35,989 nucleotides of DNA from contig CALMVL010000320.1 of NCBI GenBank assembly GCA_937873265.1, forward strand, positions 1 to 35,989, in the 5' to 3' direction. Shown here piece by piece: positions 1 to 8,272 of this stretch. Source of the DNA: an uncultured Granulicella sp. (GTDB lineage: Bacteria > Acidobacteriota > Terriglobia > Terriglobales > Acidobacteriaceae). The stretch's first letter is position 1, and each line of letters begins with the position of its first letter. A program made the translations under genes and the position numbers. The notes beneath the pieces were generated by a model that was not told the origin of the DNA, searched no databases, and saw nothing but the letters and a program-made list of their open reading frames with translations.

Positions 1-72
1 TCTCCTAGATGGTCAAGGGGAGATTTGGCGGGAGATGCGGGTGACCCAGTCGGTGTGTGTCGACGTGGTCGT

Positions 73-118
73 GGGAGAGGAGGGTAGCTCTCTGAGCTGT
101 GGGCTCCCTGACTCTCCC
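73..118 (+). other. Possible leader hairpin upstream of aroA
   Basis: The 204 bases before aroA contain no gene I can support. They do hold an imperfect inverted repeat. The outer arms GGGAGAG (73-79) and CTCTCCC (112-118) are perfect complements, and an inner hairpin AGCTC-TCT-GAGCT lies at 86-98. The part between the arms is mostly unpaired. No run of T follows, so it is not a standard terminator. It could be a 5' leader structure of the aroA transcript, the end of an upstream transcription unit, or chance in GC-rich DNA. Confidence 0.25.
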
Positions 119-204
119 GGTGCGGTGCGCGGCGGTGCGTGAACAGCGACGAAGCGAGGCGGCGACGCGCGCTGACTGAACCGGCACGGTAGGATGAAGA
201 CGCA

Positions 205-1536
205 ATGTTCGCAACCAGATCCACCCAGCTGATACGACCTGCCCGCAGCGTGCAGGGATCGCTCGTTCTTCCCGGCGACAAGTCCATTTCACACCGGTAC
301 GCCATGCTCGCGGGTCTGGCCGAAGGTGTTACGCGTTTGTGGAATTTTTCCACCGGCGCCGACCCGCACTCGTCCCTGGCGTGCATGGCTGCGCTCGGCG
401 CATCTGTTGTTGCGGACCCGGTGAGCCGGCAGGTCACCATCACCGGTACGGCGGGGAGGTTTCGCGAGCCGGAGGGGTCTCTGGATTGTGGCAATTCGGG
501 CTCGACGATGCGCATGCTTGCCGGCCTGGTGGCGCCGCATCTACACACCTTTACGCTGATCGGAGACGCTTCCCTCTCCGCGCGACCCATGGAGCGCATT
601 CGCAGACCGCTGGCGCAGATGGGGGCAGAGATCCACCTGACGGGCGGTGATGGAGCGGTGGGCGGGCACGCGCCCATGCGGATCGTCGGTCGACCGCTGA
701 CGGCCATTTCCTTTGAGGCGCCGATTGCCTCTGCCCAGGTGAAGACGGCCGTGCTCTTCGCCGGTTTGCAGGCGACGGGAACGACCTCGGTGACGGAGAC
801 GATCCGCACCCGGGACCACACGGAGCACGCGCTGCGAGCCTTCGGCGCGACGCTTACCCGTTCCGCCGACCTGCTCAGCATCCCTGGCCAGCAGCATCTT
901 CGCGCCATCGAGGCCACCGTGCCGGGCGATATCTCTTCGGCTGCCTTCTTTCTTGCCGCCGGTCTGCTGTTCCCGGATACGAACCTGGTGCTGGACTCGA
1001 TCGGCATGAACCCGACCCGCGCCGTGCTGCTCGATGTGGTTACGGCGCTCGGAGCCAAAATCCGCGTGCTGAACGTTGAAGAGCACCATGGCGAGCTTGT
1101 GGGGACGATCCAGGTAACGAGCGACCCCAAACCCCGGACGTCTGGCGGTCCATTCGAGATTTCGGGCTCGCTCGCGGCACAGCTCATCGACGAGATTCCT
1201 GTGCTTGCCGCCATTGCGCCGTATACCGCTGTCGGAATCCGCGTCCGGGATGCCAGGGAGCTTCGCGTGAAGGAGTCGGACCGCATTGCGCTGGTGGCGC
1301 GCGGTCTGCGCGCCATGGGAGCCGAGGTTTCCGAGTTCGACGATGGGCTGGACGTGCCTGGCGGCCAGCGACTGCACGGCGCGAGCATCGACTCGGGCGC
1401 GGATCACCGCATTGCGATGGCGTTTTCTGTCGCCGCGCTCCGTGCGAGCGGGGACACCGAGATCCACGGCGCCGAGGCGGCTTCGATTTCGTTTCCGGAG
1501 TTCTTTTGTGCGCTCGACGACCTTGCCAAGCGCTGA
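205..1536 (+). CDS. aroA: 3-phosphoshikimate 1-carboxyvinyltransferase (EPSP synthase)
   Basis: This cytoplasmic enzyme joins phosphoenolpyruvate to shikimate-3-phosphate, the sixth step of the shikimate pathway to chorismate and aromatic amino acids. The 443-residue length is normal for the family. Seen in the protein: GDKSISHR near residue 24 (PEP and shikimate-3-phosphate binding), GNSGSTMRML near residue 97, ARPMERIRRPL, SAQVKTAVL, and the signature ELRVKESDRIA in the C-terminal half. The GNSGSTMR and SAQVK forms look more like the class II (Bacillus/CP4-like) enzymes than the E. coli class I type; that grouping is inference. The start ATG at 205 has a GGTAGGATG-like ribosome site about 8 bases upstream. 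The gene converges on the glycosyltransferase gene at 1548, leaving only 11 bases between the stops. Confidence 0.97.
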   Translation: MFATRSTQLIRPARSVQGSLVLPGDKSISHRYAMLAGLAEGVTRLWNFSTGADPHSSLACMAALGASVVADPVSRQVTITGTAGRFREPEGSLDCGNSGSTMRMLAGLVAPHLHTFTLIGDASLSARPMERIRRPLAQMGAEIHLTGGDGAVGGHAPMRIVGRPLTAISFEAPIASAQVKTAVLFAGLQATGTTSVTETIRTRDHTEHALRAFGATLTRSADLLSIPGQQHLRAIEATVPGDISSAAFFLAAGLLFPDTNLVLDSIGMNPTRAVLLDVVTALGAKIRVLNVEEHHGELVGTIQVTSDPKPRTSGGPFEISGSLAAQLIDEIPVLAAIAPYTAVGIRVRDARELRVKESDRIALVARGLRAMGAEVSEFDDGLDVPGGQRLHGASIDSGADHRIAMAFSVAALRASGDTEIHGAEAASISFPEFFCALDDLAKR

Positions 1537-1547
1537 CTCGGGGGAGT

Positions 1548-2672
1548 TCAGCGGGCGTTCCGCAGACCTCGCCGACCCTGTCGTGTTCCCGGGGGGAACC
1601 GCCCGAGCAGCCTCCCTGTCGCCGCCTGCACATCGGCAACGCTGACTTCGTCGATGACGTACCCCTGCGGCGCCTCCGTAAGATCTTGCCCTTTGAGGAT
1701 CTCGAAGCGCGTGTCGCCGACGGGAAGCCACTCAACCGGCGGTGACCATGCGGGCGCGATGACCACCATGGGAAGGCCGACCGATCGCCCGAGGTGGAGC
1801 GTGCCCGTATCGAGCGTTACGCCTACGTCGCACAGGCTGAGCAGCGCACACAGCTCTGTCAGCGAGGTCCGTCCTGCCAGATTCGCCGTTGAGAACTGAA
1901 GACCGTTGCGAAGCGCGTCGATTGCGGCGGCTTCGTTCCCCGCGCCGACAAAGACCACTTGCGCGCGCCATTGCTCCTGCAACCAGGCGGCGATCTCCTG
2001 AAAGCGCTCCGCTCGCCAGCCTTTCTGCTGGGTGGGGCTGGTCTGTGTGACCATGATCGCGATAGGCCGCGCGGAGTCCACTCCTGCCTGCTCGAGCAGC
2101 GATTGAGCTCGCAACAGATCGGCCCGCGTGTAGAACACTTCGGGCTCGTACGCCGGCACCCGCAGCGTATGTCCGAGCGCCTCCACCAAGCGGAGGTTGT
2201 TGCGAATCTGGCTTTGGGTGCTGTTGAAGCGCAAGGCCACCCGGTACAGTTCCGGAGCCTCGCTGAAGCCCACCCGCGGTCGCGCTCCGGCGAGCACGGC
2301 TTGCAGCGCCACGCGCGTGCGCTGGTTTCCGTTGGACGTCAGAACCACGTACGAAGCTCGACCGAACGGCCTCGTGTGCCGCAGTGCACGCGTCGCGCCG
2401 AGCAGGTGGTGAATGGGGCTTGGGGTCTCAATGACCTGCTCGATCAGAGGATGATTCCGAAAGACGTCCAGACCGAAGCCGCTGGCCGCAACCGCGATCC
2501 GACATCCTGGGACGGCCTCATGGAGCGCACGGACGAGCGGAGTCGCATGTACCGCGGTGCCAAGCGCCAAGGGGTGCTGCAGCAGGAGAAAGTTGCGCGC
2601 GTCCGCGAGGCGCGGCTCCGGACTTCCGAGCCGCTCGAGGGTGGCGATCGACCGCAGGAGCGTCTGCCGCAT
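1548..2672 (-). CDS. Glycosyltransferase family 9 (heptosyltransferase-like)
   Basis: The 374-residue protein resembles ADP-heptose:LPS heptosyltransferases (GT9), which extend the lipopolysaccharide core at the inner face of the inner membrane. Supporting features are the N-terminal segment LLLQHPLALGTAVHATPLVR followed by ALHEAVPG. The second half has IMVTQTSPTQQKGWRAERF, the family's sugar-nucleotide domain entry. The terminal part has DVGVTLDTGTLHLGRSVGLP, matching the GT9 D-(S/T)-G-x-x-H-x-A-x-A-x-G-x-P region. The usual TDSGPMHLA form is altered here to TLDTGTLHLG. The sugar substrate cannot be told. I chose ATG 2672; a GTG three bases earlier (2675) is equally possible and the ribosome site is weak (GGGGT). 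It lies 63 bases after the nuclease gene on the same strand and may be co-transcribed. Confidence 0.85.
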   Translation of the reverse strand: MRQTLLRSIATLERLGSPEPRLADARNFLLLQHPLALGTAVHATPLVRALHEAVPGCRIAVAASGFGLDVFRNHPLIEQVIETPSPIHHLLGATRALRHTRPFGRASYVVLTSNGNQRTRVALQAVLAGARPRVGFSEAPELYRVALRFNSTQSQIRNNLRLVEALGHTLRVPAYEPEVFYTRADLLRAQSLLEQAGVDSARPIAIMVTQTSPTQQKGWRAERFQEIAAWLQEQWRAQVVFVGAGNEAAAIDALRNGLQFSTANLAGRTSLTELCALLSLCDVGVTLDTGTLHLGRSVGLPMVVIAPAWSPPVEWLPVGDTRFEILKGQDLTEAPQGYVIDEVSVADVQAATGRLLGRFPPGTRQGRRGLRNAR

Positions 2673-2735
2673 CACCCCAGCTGTCCAGATGGCCCAATGC
2701 CCGTCCGCAGGCGCATCCCCCGCGACGGGCCGCCC

Positions 2736-3254
2736 CTACATTTTGTAGCGGCCCATCTCATCGTCGTTCAGATTCTCCAGCCATCGCCGCATCTCTTCGG
2801 CGTTGACGCTTTGATTGCCGTTCACCGTCTGCCGCGAGTGCTCGAGCACCTGCCGGCTGACAAAGATGGGGCAATCCCACCGCAGCGCCAGGGCGATCGC
2901 GTCCGACGGCCGCGCGTCGATGACCACGCGCTCTCCCCCCTGCTCCATCCAGATGACGGCGTAATAGGTCTCTTCCCGGAGCTCCGAAACGACGACCTTG
3001 GTGACAACCGCATTCAGACCGCGGGTCACGTTTTGCAGCAGATCATGGGTCATGGGCCGCGGCGTCGTTGTCTTTTCGAGCTCAAGGGCGATCGCGTTGG
3101 CTTCAAACATTCCTACCCAGATGGGGAGCACGGTCTCGCCCTGGACGTCCTTCAGCACAACGATGGGCACATTGGTCACGGGATCCATCATCAGTCCCCG
3201 AATCTGCATCTCGACCTCGGCTGCAACCTCGACCTCACGCGTCGCTGTCTTCAT
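2736..3254 (-). CDS. Bifunctional nuclease family protein (DUF151)
   Basis: This 172-residue protein belongs to the DUF151/BFN family. Family members have been reported to cleave RNA and DNA, but their bacterial role is poorly defined. Family hallmarks seen are LPIWVGMFEANAIALELE (residues about 43-60) and DARPSDAIALALR (about 113-125), the conserved substrate-site block. A C-terminal extension ends in an acidic, coiled-coil-prone tail (AEEMRRWLENLNDDEMG). The reading frame stays open upstream into miaB. The ATG at 3254 is chosen because family homology starts just after it and only one base separates it from the miaB stop (3256-3258), implying translational coupling to miaB. Confidence 0.9.
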   Translation of the reverse strand: MKTATREVEVAAEVEMQIRGLMMDPVTNVPIVVLKDVQGETVLPIWVGMFEANAIALELEKTTTPRPMTHDLLQNVTRGLNAVVTKVVVSELREETYYAVIWMEQGGERVVIDARPSDAIALALRWDCPIFVSRQVLEHSRQTVNGNQSVNAEEMRRWLENLNDDEMGRYKM

Positions 3255-3255
3255 T

Positions 3256-4575
3256 TCAGACCACCTTCGCCTCGGCCACGAGGCTGTTCGGAAATACCTG
3301 GGTGACGCGGACCCGCACATAACTGCCGGCTGCCGGCAGAATGGGCTGCGTCGTCGTGAAGTTGACCGTCTTGTTCTGCGAACTTCGTCCGATCACCTGC
3401 GCGCGTTGCGCGTTGTGCCCTTCCACCATCACGTCCATCTCTTCCCCGAGATGGCGCTCGTAGTTCTTCCGCTGGATGGCCCGCTGGCGGTCGAGCAGAT
3501 GCTGCAGCCGCGCGGACTTTACCTGTTCCGGGATGGAGTCGAGCATGGTGAGCGCGGGGGTGTTCGGCCGCGGCGAGTATTTGAAGGCGAAGATCGCGTC
3601 ATAGCCAACGTCATCGAGCAGCGTCGCCGTATCTTCGAGGTCGCGCTCGGTCTCTCCCGGAAAGCCGACGATGATGTCGCTGGTCATGCTGATGTCGCGC
3701 CGGGCGGCCTTGATCCAGCTGATCCGTTCGAGGTACCACTCGCGGGTGTACTCGCGATTCATCGCGTGGAGAACAGCGCTCGATCCGGACTGCACGGGCA
3801 GGTGGACGTGGTCGCACAACGTTTCGTAGCTGTCGATCGCGTCCACGATGTCCTTGGTGAAGTCGCGGGGATGCGACGTTGTAAAGCGTACCCGGCGTAT
3901 GCCCCCGATCTGCCCAACGGCCGCCAACAGCTCGGCGAAGGTCATGGCGCCGCTCGGGTCCTGGTACGAATTGACGTTCTGCCCCAACAGCTGAATCTCT
4001 GTGTAGCCAAGATCGGCGATGCGGCGAGCCTCTTCGAGGACACTCGCGGCGGTGCGGCTGCGCTCCTTGCCACGCGTGTAGGGGACCACGCAGTAGGCGC
4101 AGAACTTGTCACAGCCCTCGATGATGGTGATGTATCCGCGATGGGGATTGGTGCGGCTTACAAACTCCGTCTCAAACGTCTGGTCGGTCTGGCGGTCGTC
4201 GAGGCCAGTAATCCGCTGCTCGCCGGCTTCGAGCCGCGCCAGCATCTCGGGCAGATTCCGGTACGAGGCCGACCCGGAGACAATCGACACATACGGCGCC
4301 TTCTCGAAGATCCGCTCGCCTTCCTGCTGCGCCACGCAGCCGATGACCGCAAAGCGCTTGCCCTCGCCTTGCATCCGCTTGTATTCATTGAGCCGGTGAA
4401 AGACCTTCTGCTCCGCTTTGTCGCGGATGGAGCAGGTGTTGTAGACGATCAGGCCTGCGTCCGCTTCGTCGTCGACCTGGGCGTAGCCCCCCTGCTCCAG
4501 CGTGCCGATGACCTTCTCCGAGTCGTGGGCGTTCATCTGACAGCCGAAGGTCTCAATGTAAAAAGTCTTGCTCAC
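3256..4575 (-). CDS. miaB: tRNA-2-methylthio-N6-dimethylallyladenosine synthase MiaB
   Basis: This radical-SAM methylthiotransferase converts i6A37 to ms2i6A37 in tRNAs that read UNN codons. The 439-residue protein shows the complete family order. The N-terminal UPF0004 domain carries cysteines C12, C48 and C80 for the auxiliary iron-sulfur cluster. The radical SAM motif is CDKFCAYC (C155, C159, C162). A C-terminal TRAM domain spans about residues 370-439 (NKTVNF...VRVRVTQVFPNSL). The start is GTG at 4575; no good Shine-Dalgarno precedes it, and a TATACT sequence lies 8 bases upstream (4583-4588), so the message might be nearly leaderless. It sits 57 bases after the ABC permease gene and is coupled to the downstream nuclease gene. 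Confidence 0.97.
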   Translation of the reverse strand: MSKTFYIETFGCQMNAHDSEKVIGTLEQGGYAQVDDEADAGLIVYNTCSIRDKAEQKVFHRLNEYKRMQGEGKRFAVIGCVAQQEGERIFEKAPYVSIVSGSASYRNLPEMLARLEAGEQRITGLDDRQTDQTFETEFVSRTNPHRGYITIIEGCDKFCAYCVVPYTRGKERSRTAASVLEEARRIADLGYTEIQLLGQNVNSYQDPSGAMTFAELLAAVGQIGGIRRVRFTTSHPRDFTKDIVDAIDSYETLCDHVHLPVQSGSSAVLHAMNREYTREWYLERISWIKAARRDISMTSDIIVGFPGETERDLEDTATLLDDVGYDAIFAFKYSPRPNTPALTMLDSIPEQVKSARLQHLLDRQRAIQRKNYERHLGEEMDVMVEGHNAQRAQVIGRSSQNKTVNFTTTQPILPAAGSYVRVRVTQVFPNSLVAEAKVV

Positions 4576-4632
4576 ACCCAGCAGTATATTCCTGCGGCAC
4601 CGGACGTAGCCGCCGTTTCGGTCGGCGGCGCG

Positions 4633-6276
4633 TCAGCCGAGATTCAGCAACTGGAACTCGCCCTCGTACCCCTCCATTTGTTCTTCGACCTCCATCGGCC
4701 CCTGCTTCAGAAGCCGCTGCGCCACATGCACCGCCGCTGTGGCACCGCCCAGCAGCACCAGGCCGAGCAGCCGTTGCTCCAACCGCATCTCCAGCCAGAC
4801 CACGCCGAAGAGGAAGGGAGGGAGAACCCCGACATACAACGTCAGCATGAGCGGGAAGTTCTTTTTCCCGGGCAGGCGCGGACAGGTGAACGGGATACTT
4901 CGCCCAAAGAAGAAGCCGTCGGTCAGCAGGACGCACAGGCACACCCCGAAGACCGCCTGCACCACGAGGGGCCGCATCGTCCAACCGGCAAACGCGAGTA
5001 CGCCCAGAACGCAGCCGAGCACCGCGAAGCTGCCCACAAAGGTCCACCTGGCCGCCGCAGCCGCGCACTCCCCCTGATCGCCTCCACTGAGGCGAAAGAC
5101 CCAACGCGCCGCAAGGTTAAGCGGCAACGCGAATCCATTGCGCAATCCGGCGATGACCCAGAACAACAGAAGGGGCAGAACCGCGTGCAGCCCGCGATTT
5201 GTAAGCTCCGGACGCAGCAATCCGCTGGGAACCTCGATCGCGCAGGCCGCAGCCAGCGCCAGCCCCGTCCCGCAGTACATCGCCAGAAACACCTGGTACC
5301 GGCTGTTTCGTCGCAGTGTCTGTCCGATGAAGTAAAAAACAGCTCGCTCCGCCGGGCGTTGTACCCACCAGTGCACTGGCCGCGACACCATTCGCGAAGG
5401 CTCCCGTCGCCGGTGCGCGCCCTCTTCGAGCGCCATACGACGCATGCGCGTCCACGCCAGCGGGTACGTCACCAGCACGAGCAGCCCGGCAGTTGCCGTG
5501 CCGACCACGGCATACCCCGCCAGCTCCCTTACGAACGCCGGTGCCGCCGAGCCGTAGAGCAGGCGATCGTACAGGGCCAGGAACCAAAGCGGTGGGATCC
5601 ATCGCGCCATCTGCGAAGACCCGCCGAGCAGCAGTTCCATCCGGTCCCCCGTTTGCGCATACAGAAGCATCAGCAGTCCCAGCACCGCCACTGAACCCAT
5701 TTGCAGCACCGGAGACACCACACGAAAGCGTGGCGTATCGACAAGGCAGCGAAGACCTCCCTGGAGCGCCAACAGGATCAGCGCCGCAAACGTACCCGCC
5801 AGCACCACCGCGCAGCTATGCGCCAGCAGCTGCCGAAAGAAAGCTCCCTTCGCGATCGCGACGTACATGAGCCCGCTAAGCAGGTTTGCCCCCACCAGAA
5901 ACAGTGCGGTAAACCCACTTAGCGCAGCCGCCTTTGCCGCCAGCATCTGACTCGGCCTCAGCGGAAGCGGCGACAGCACCAGGAAATCGATCCGATCGGG
6001 AAACAGCGTCTCCCACTCGAAGATCGTCACCGCGCCCATAACGGCGAACGAAAACAGGACAAAAAAGTACTGGTCCTCCATGGCGCCCCAGCGGCTCCGC
6101 TGCGGGTACTGGTTTTGCAGAAAGAACGCGACCAGCAACCCCGGCGCAGCCACCGCCGCAAGGGCGCGCACCACCGTGGTCAGCGTGTCTCCTTCGACCT
6201 GAATGGTGTCGTTGTCAAAGAATCGGCGAAAGAAATGGCCCGTTAGGACCCGCATCACCTCCGGCCGTCTACGCAT
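4633..6276 (-). CDS. ABC transporter permease, ABC-2-like exporter subunit
   Basis: A 547-residue, very hydrophobic protein with roughly ten to twelve predicted membrane helices. The gene overlaps the ATPase gene by 8 bases (6269-6276), so it is the membrane half of the same ABC exporter. The N-terminal part has a soluble stretch (FFDNDTIQVEGDTL) and then helices separated by loops such as EWETLFPDRIDFLVLSPLPL, a segment I associate with ABC-2 family permeases. A cytoplasmic loop is rich in Arg (TRMRRMALEEGAHRRREPSR). No peripheral binding protein is encoded nearby, consistent with export. The substrate is unknown. The protein is about twice the usual ABC-2 permease length, which may mean a duplicated membrane domain. 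Confidence 0.85.
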   Translation of the reverse strand: MRRRPEVMRVLTGHFFRRFFDNDTIQVEGDTLTTVVRALAAVAAPGLLVAFFLQNQYPQRSRWGAMEDQYFFVLFSFAVMGAVTIFEWETLFPDRIDFLVLSPLPLRPSQMLAAKAAALSGFTALFLVGANLLSGLMYVAIAKGAFFRQLLAHSCAVVLAGTFAALILLALQGGLRCLVDTPRFRVVSPVLQMGSVAVLGLLMLLYAQTGDRMELLLGGSSQMARWIPPLWFLALYDRLLYGSAAPAFVRELAGYAVVGTATAGLLVLVTYPLAWTRMRRMALEEGAHRRREPSRMVSRPVHWWVQRPAERAVFYFIGQTLRRNSRYQVFLAMYCGTGLALAAACAIEVPSGLLRPELTNRGLHAVLPLLLFWVIAGLRNGFALPLNLAARWVFRLSGGDQGECAAAAARWTFVGSFAVLGCVLGVLAFAGWTMRPLVVQAVFGVCLCVLLTDGFFFGRSIPFTCPRLPGKKNFPLMLTLYVGVLPPFLFGVVWLEMRLEQRLLGLVLLGGATAAVHVAQRLLKQGPMEVEEQMEGYEGEFQLLNLG

Positions 6277-7042
6277 GCTGCACCTTCATGGCGTCGACCA
6301 CCTCGCGCGCGACCTGCTCGGTGTCGGTCTGCTGCACCAGCTGCGCGAAGACGCTTTCGAGCGTGGGCAGCTCCATGAGCCTGACCAGATCCTGCGGCGC
6401 CGCGTCTGCCACAACCCTTCCCTTGGACAGCACAATGACCCGGTCACACACGCGCTCCACGACTTCCAGCACGTGCGAGATGTACAGGATGGCCTTGCCC
6501 TCATGGGCCAGCAGGACGAGCAGGTCCTTAAAGAGCCGCGCCGACGTCGTGTCGAGCCCGGACAGCGGTTCATCGAAGACGATCAGCCTGGGGTTGTGCA
6601 GCAGGGCAGCGGCGATGAGAACACGCTGTTTCATTCCCTTCGAGTATTCCGACAAGGCCGAGTATTGCGCCGCCTCAAGCGACAGCAGATGCAAGAGCAC
6701 CCTCGCCTTGTGCTCCAGCAGTCTCTCGTCGAGCCCGCGCAAGCGCCCCACCAGCTGTAGATACTCCAGACCAGAGAGGTGCGTGTAGATCTGCGCCTCC
6801 TCCGGCACATACCCGAGGTTTACCCGGTACGCCGCGAGGTCGTCATGGATATCCCTGCCCGAAAACAGGACCTTGCCCGCGGTCGGCCGAATCATTCCGA
6901 TCACCATTTTGACGGTTGTGGACTTTCCTGACCCGTTCGGGCCGAGATACCCCAGGATCTCGCCGGCCCGTACACAGAAGCTGACGTCCTCGACAGCAGG
7001 GATCCTGCGATAGCTCTTGGAGACGTGGTGCAGTTCCAGCAT
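6269..7042 (-). CDS. ABC transporter ATP-binding protein
   Basis: A 257-residue nucleotide-binding subunit of the DrrA/CcmA (ABC-2 exporter) type that powers the adjacent permease. Motifs: Walker A GPNGSGKST (residues 34-42), signature YSKGMKQR (Ser-Lys-Gly-Met in place of the canonical LSGGQ, common in this subfamily), Walker B LIVFDEP followed by LSGLD, and the H-loop ISHVLE. The ATG at 7042 is preceded by a GGTGAGG ribosome site. It is transcribed away from padR, 61 bases apart, so PadR is the likely repressor. Confidence 0.95.
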   Translation of the reverse strand: MLELHHVSKSYRRIPAVEDVSFCVRAGEILGYLGPNGSGKSTTVKMVIGMIRPTAGKVLFSGRDIHDDLAAYRVNLGYVPEEAQIYTHLSGLEYLQLVGRLRGLDERLLEHKARVLLHLLSLEAAQYSALSEYSKGMKQRVLIAAALLHNPRLIVFDEPLSGLDTTSARLFKDLLVLLAHEGKAILYISHVLEVVERVCDRVIVLSKGRVVADAAPQDLVRLMELPTLESVFAQLVQQTDTEQVAREVVDAMKVQHA

Positions 7043-7057
7043 GACCTCACCCCTATG

Positions 7058-7095
7058 TAGCGTTCTACCTTATGATAGCGTACTACACAGGTCAA
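7058..7095. promoter_or_regulatory. Divergent promoter with repeated PadR operator-like elements
   Basis: The 61-bp spacer between the ABC exporter and padR holds two near-identical 11-mers 18 bases apart, TAGCGTTCTAC (7058-7068) and TAGCGTACTAC (7076-7086). The outer parts also form an inverted pair, TGTAG (7056-7060) and CTACA (7083-7087). On the minus strand a -35 TTGACC (7095-7090) is followed after 17 bases by a poor -10 TAAGGT (7072-7067). On the plus strand TATGAT (7071-7076) could be the padR -10. The repeats thus overlie both promoters, as expected for an autoregulating PadR repressor. The sites are seen; the binding is inferred. Confidence 0.6.
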
Positions 7096-7103
7096 CTGCT
7101 TCG

Positions 7104-7409
7104 ATGAACCCACCCCGTCTCTCGCACAGCGCGGCGCTGATCCTCAAGGCCCTGAGTTTGGGCTACTGCTTCGGCCTGGAGGTGATGGAGGTCACCGGCC
7201 TACCCAGCGGCACTGTTTATCCCGCGCTACGGCGCCTGGAGCGCGACGAGCTCGTTGAATCCAAGTGGGAAGCCGATGCCGAAGCGACGGCCAAGCAGCG
7301 ACCCGCTCGCCGCTACTATGAGGTCACCCGCGCCGGCAAAGCCGCCGCCCAGGCTGCCACCGAACGCTATCCCCTGCTCGCCCGGATGTGCCCGGAGAAG
7401 CACTCATGA
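7104..7409 (+). CDS. PadR family transcriptional regulator
   Basis: A 101-residue winged-helix protein made of the PadR domain alone, typical of the short (subfamily 2) members. The core reads AALILKALSLGYCFGLEVME, then LPSGTVYPALRRLERDELVES (recognition helix and wing) and RPARRYYEVTRAGKAAA. The frame is open further upstream to 7017, but ATG 7104 is chosen: homology begins just after it, and an earlier start would run over the regulatory repeats and into the exporter gene. Its stop overlaps the next gene's start (ATGA, 7406-7409). It probably represses itself and the divergent exporter; the inducer is unknown. Confidence 0.93.
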   Translation: MNPPRLSHSAALILKALSLGYCFGLEVMEVTGLPSGTVYPALRRLERDELVESKWEADAEATAKQRPARRYYEVTRAGKAAAQAATERYPLLARMCPEKHS

Positions 7410-8245
7410 CCGCGTCTCTGCCGCGTTTCGATCAACTTCTGCTGCAGGCAGCGGGAACTCTGGTGCCGGCGGCGCAGCGCGACGAGTGGCACCGCTCCTG
7501 GCAAGCCGAGCTGTGGCACAAGCGCCATCGCACCCGTACCGCCGCATCCCGGCGAACCTTCGCCATTGCTGATCTTGCGCTTGGTTTGCTGCTGGACGCG
7601 CTTTGGCTGCGTGCCGAAGACTGGCGTCGCGCTCTCCGCGGTACCGCTCTCCTATGCCTCGTGTCGCTGGGGTCGATGTGCGCGCTCTCTGCCCTGGCTG
7701 CACTTGCCCTCCACGGCAGTTCGTCCGCTCTCGCCGCCGACGTTGCAGATCAGTTCCGCCGTTTTCTGTTCGCAGCCCCGCTCGTTGTGTTCGTTACCTT
7801 TGCCGTCGCCCCGAGACGACCGGTGGAACACAACTCGAGAGGCACGGGGGTTCGCCGACTGCGACGGCGCCTGTTTTTCGCGACTAAATCAGCACTGCTG
7901 CTGCTGCTGACGTTCCTACTCAGCACCACCTGTTGTGAGCCGCTGAGCCACACCTTCCCAAATACGGCCGACTTTCTTCAGGTGCTCGTTTTTGTGTTCT
8001 TTGCCGTGATCGGGCTTCGCTGGACACTTGACGATCAGGAGAGGCGCTGCAAATACTGCCTCCGGGTCCTCGCCGCACCCGCTCGAGTCGGCCGACCGTC
8101 GCACAATCTGCTGGAGTGGAACGGAACGGAGATGGCCTGTGCGCGTGGCCATGGCCGACTCAGCGTTCCCGAGCTTGAAACCAGCTGGTGCCGATCAAGC
8201 GAATGGAAGAGTCAAGGACCCCATGCTCAGGAGATAGCGGTTTAG
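7406..8245 (+). CDS. Membrane protein of unknown function with Cys/His cluster, PadR partner
   Basis: I do not recognise a characterised family for this 279-residue protein. The N-terminal soluble part has a Trp/Glu-rich motif (RDEWHRSWQAELWH, about residues 25-38) resembling the prefix domain seen on some acidobacterial permeases. Four hydrophobic segments follow at about 80-102, 119-134, 160-177 and 189-206. The C-terminal tail, probably cytoplasmic, carries C215-x2-C218 and C245-x3-H249, a possible small zinc ribbon. The ATG at 7406 overlaps the padR stop by the ATGA arrangement, so the two are co-translated. That coupling suggests a role linked to PadR sensing or to the exporter, such as stress or antibiotic response; this is inference. 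Confidence 0.8.
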   Translation: MTASLPRFDQLLLQAAGTLVPAAQRDEWHRSWQAELWHKRHRTRTAASRRTFAIADLALGLLLDALWLRAEDWRRALRGTALLCLVSLGSMCALSALAALALHGSSSALAADVADQFRRFLFAAPLVVFVTFAVAPRRPVEHNSRGTGVRRLRRRLFFATKSALLLLLTFLLSTTCCEPLSHTFPNTADFLQVLVFVFFAVIGLRWTLDDQERRCKYCLRVLAAPARVGRPSHNLLEWNGTEMACARGHGRLSVPELETSWCRSSEWKSQGPHAQEIAV

Positions 8246-8272
8246 ATGCCCAAGAACTTCGTACGCAGGGAA

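Noticed and set aside
541-1731. 396-codon minus-strand frame over aroA
   Set aside because: Arg-rich shadow of a well-conserved enzyme gene.
1959-3305. 448-codon plus-strand open frame
   Set aside because: It is antisense to the glycosyltransferase and DUF151 nuclease genes and has no recognisable domain.
2998-5694. Very long (898-codon) plus-strand open frame
   Set aside because: It is antisense to miaB and the ABC permease, which have clear family motifs. Its translation is Arg/His/Pro/Gln-rich without domains, as expected for a shadow frame in GC-rich DNA.
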